Part shown: positions 31,614-31,743 of the stretch, in pieces
How the letters are laid out: each line of letters opens with the position of its first letter
Numbering within the stretch: position 1 is the stretch's first letter
DNA from: AP-15 sp035509615
GTDB taxonomy: Bacteria > Pseudomonadota > Alphaproteobacteria > ATCC43930 > CGMCC-115725
NCBI GenBank assembly: GCA_035509615.1
Contig: DATJLK010000090.1
Coordinates: forward strand, 1 to 31,743
DNA length: 31,743 bases
Direction of reading: 5' to 3'
Notes under the pieces: generated by a model
The model's database searches: none
What the model was told of the DNA's origin: nothing
Seen by the model: only the letters and a program-made list of their open reading frames with translations
Made by a program: the position numbers and the translations under genes

Positions 31614-31743
31614 TCAGTCCCCCGCACCCCGCTCCGACAGACCCGCGGCGCGGCGGACGAAATCGAGCGGCCCCGAAAAATCGAAGGCATTGTAGACCGC
31701 GTTCAGGTGGTTGAAATGCGGTGCCTGCGCGAACTGGACAAAC
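31614..31743 (-). CDS. C-terminal end of an unidentified gene, cut by the window edge
   Basis: The minus-strand frame is open from the window edge to a TGA at 31616-31614 and gives 42 residues with protein-like character (FVQFAQAPHFNHLNAVYNAF, then DFSGPLDFVRRAAGLSER). The start lies beyond 31743. It is 56 bases upstream of the NtaA-type gene on the same strand, so the two are probably one operon. I do not recognise the family from this piece. Confidence 0.6.
   Translation of the reverse strand, partial: FVQFAQAPHFNHLNAVYNAFDFSGPLDFVRRAAGLSERGAGD

Overview
The window is GC-rich DNA that looks chromosomal and alphaproteobacterial. The reasons are a cox-type molybdenum-hydroxylase accessory cluster, several related LLM flavin oxidoreductases, strong GC bias at third codon positions, and paired intergenic palindromes of the 'ATGACCGGGCTTGTCCCGGTCAT' kind that are common in Rhizobiales and relatives. 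No rRNA, tRNA, CRISPR array, transposase or integrase was seen, so the genus cannot be fixed.

Layout. (1) 1-4656, plus strand: the tail of a CoxD/MoxR AAA+ ATPase, a tiny unknown ORF, a CoxE-type VWA protein, two half-XdhC proteins joined by ATGA overlaps, and a fused MoCF/MobA-like protein. Together these are the cofactor insertion and maturation part of a xanthine-dehydrogenase/CO-dehydrogenase-type molybdoenzyme whose structural genes lie upstream of the window. (2) 4657-5327: palindromic repeats and the frameshifted N-terminus of a GT87/DUF2029-like membrane protein. (3) 5328-14562: a catabolic-looking island with four LLM oxidoreductases of two alternating subtypes, an amidohydrolase_2, an MFS carrier and a LysR regulator with a T-N11-A site in the divergent intergenic region, plus one unrelated exported protein (6599-7474). 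(4) 15088-26226: a cell-surface/biofilm region, described below. (5) 26826-31743, minus strand: an alpha/beta hydrolase lacking the usual nucleophile serine, a D-aminoacylase-like amidohydrolase, an NtaA/SoxA-type monooxygenase and the 3' end of one more gene.

The most interesting part is 15088-24893. It holds the parts of a Fap-like functional amyloid system (known from Pseudomonas fapA-F): a 744-residue exported Asn/Thr/Gly protein with about 13 imperfect repeats (19157-21391), three small exported proteins, a periplasmic C39 peptidase resembling FapD, and a convergent outer-membrane barrel protein with an N-terminal coiled coil resembling FapF. A sigma-54 activator without a receiver domain (21791-22918) sits upstream. 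Very good -24/-12 promoters (TGGCAT-N5-TTGCT) with upstream GAGACA dyads precede both the amyloid operon and a nearby choice-of-anchor-A surface protein (23670-24725), and a weaker site precedes the activator. I infer one sigma-54 regulon that builds an extracellular matrix. The small exported proteins carry double-glycine-like motifs that could be C39 cleavage sites, and one has a second, strongly Shine-Dalgarno-equipped internal start exactly at the leader-like segment. Homology to Fap is argued from architecture and motifs, not from a search.

Gene-free stretches over 300 bases are described as separate entries.
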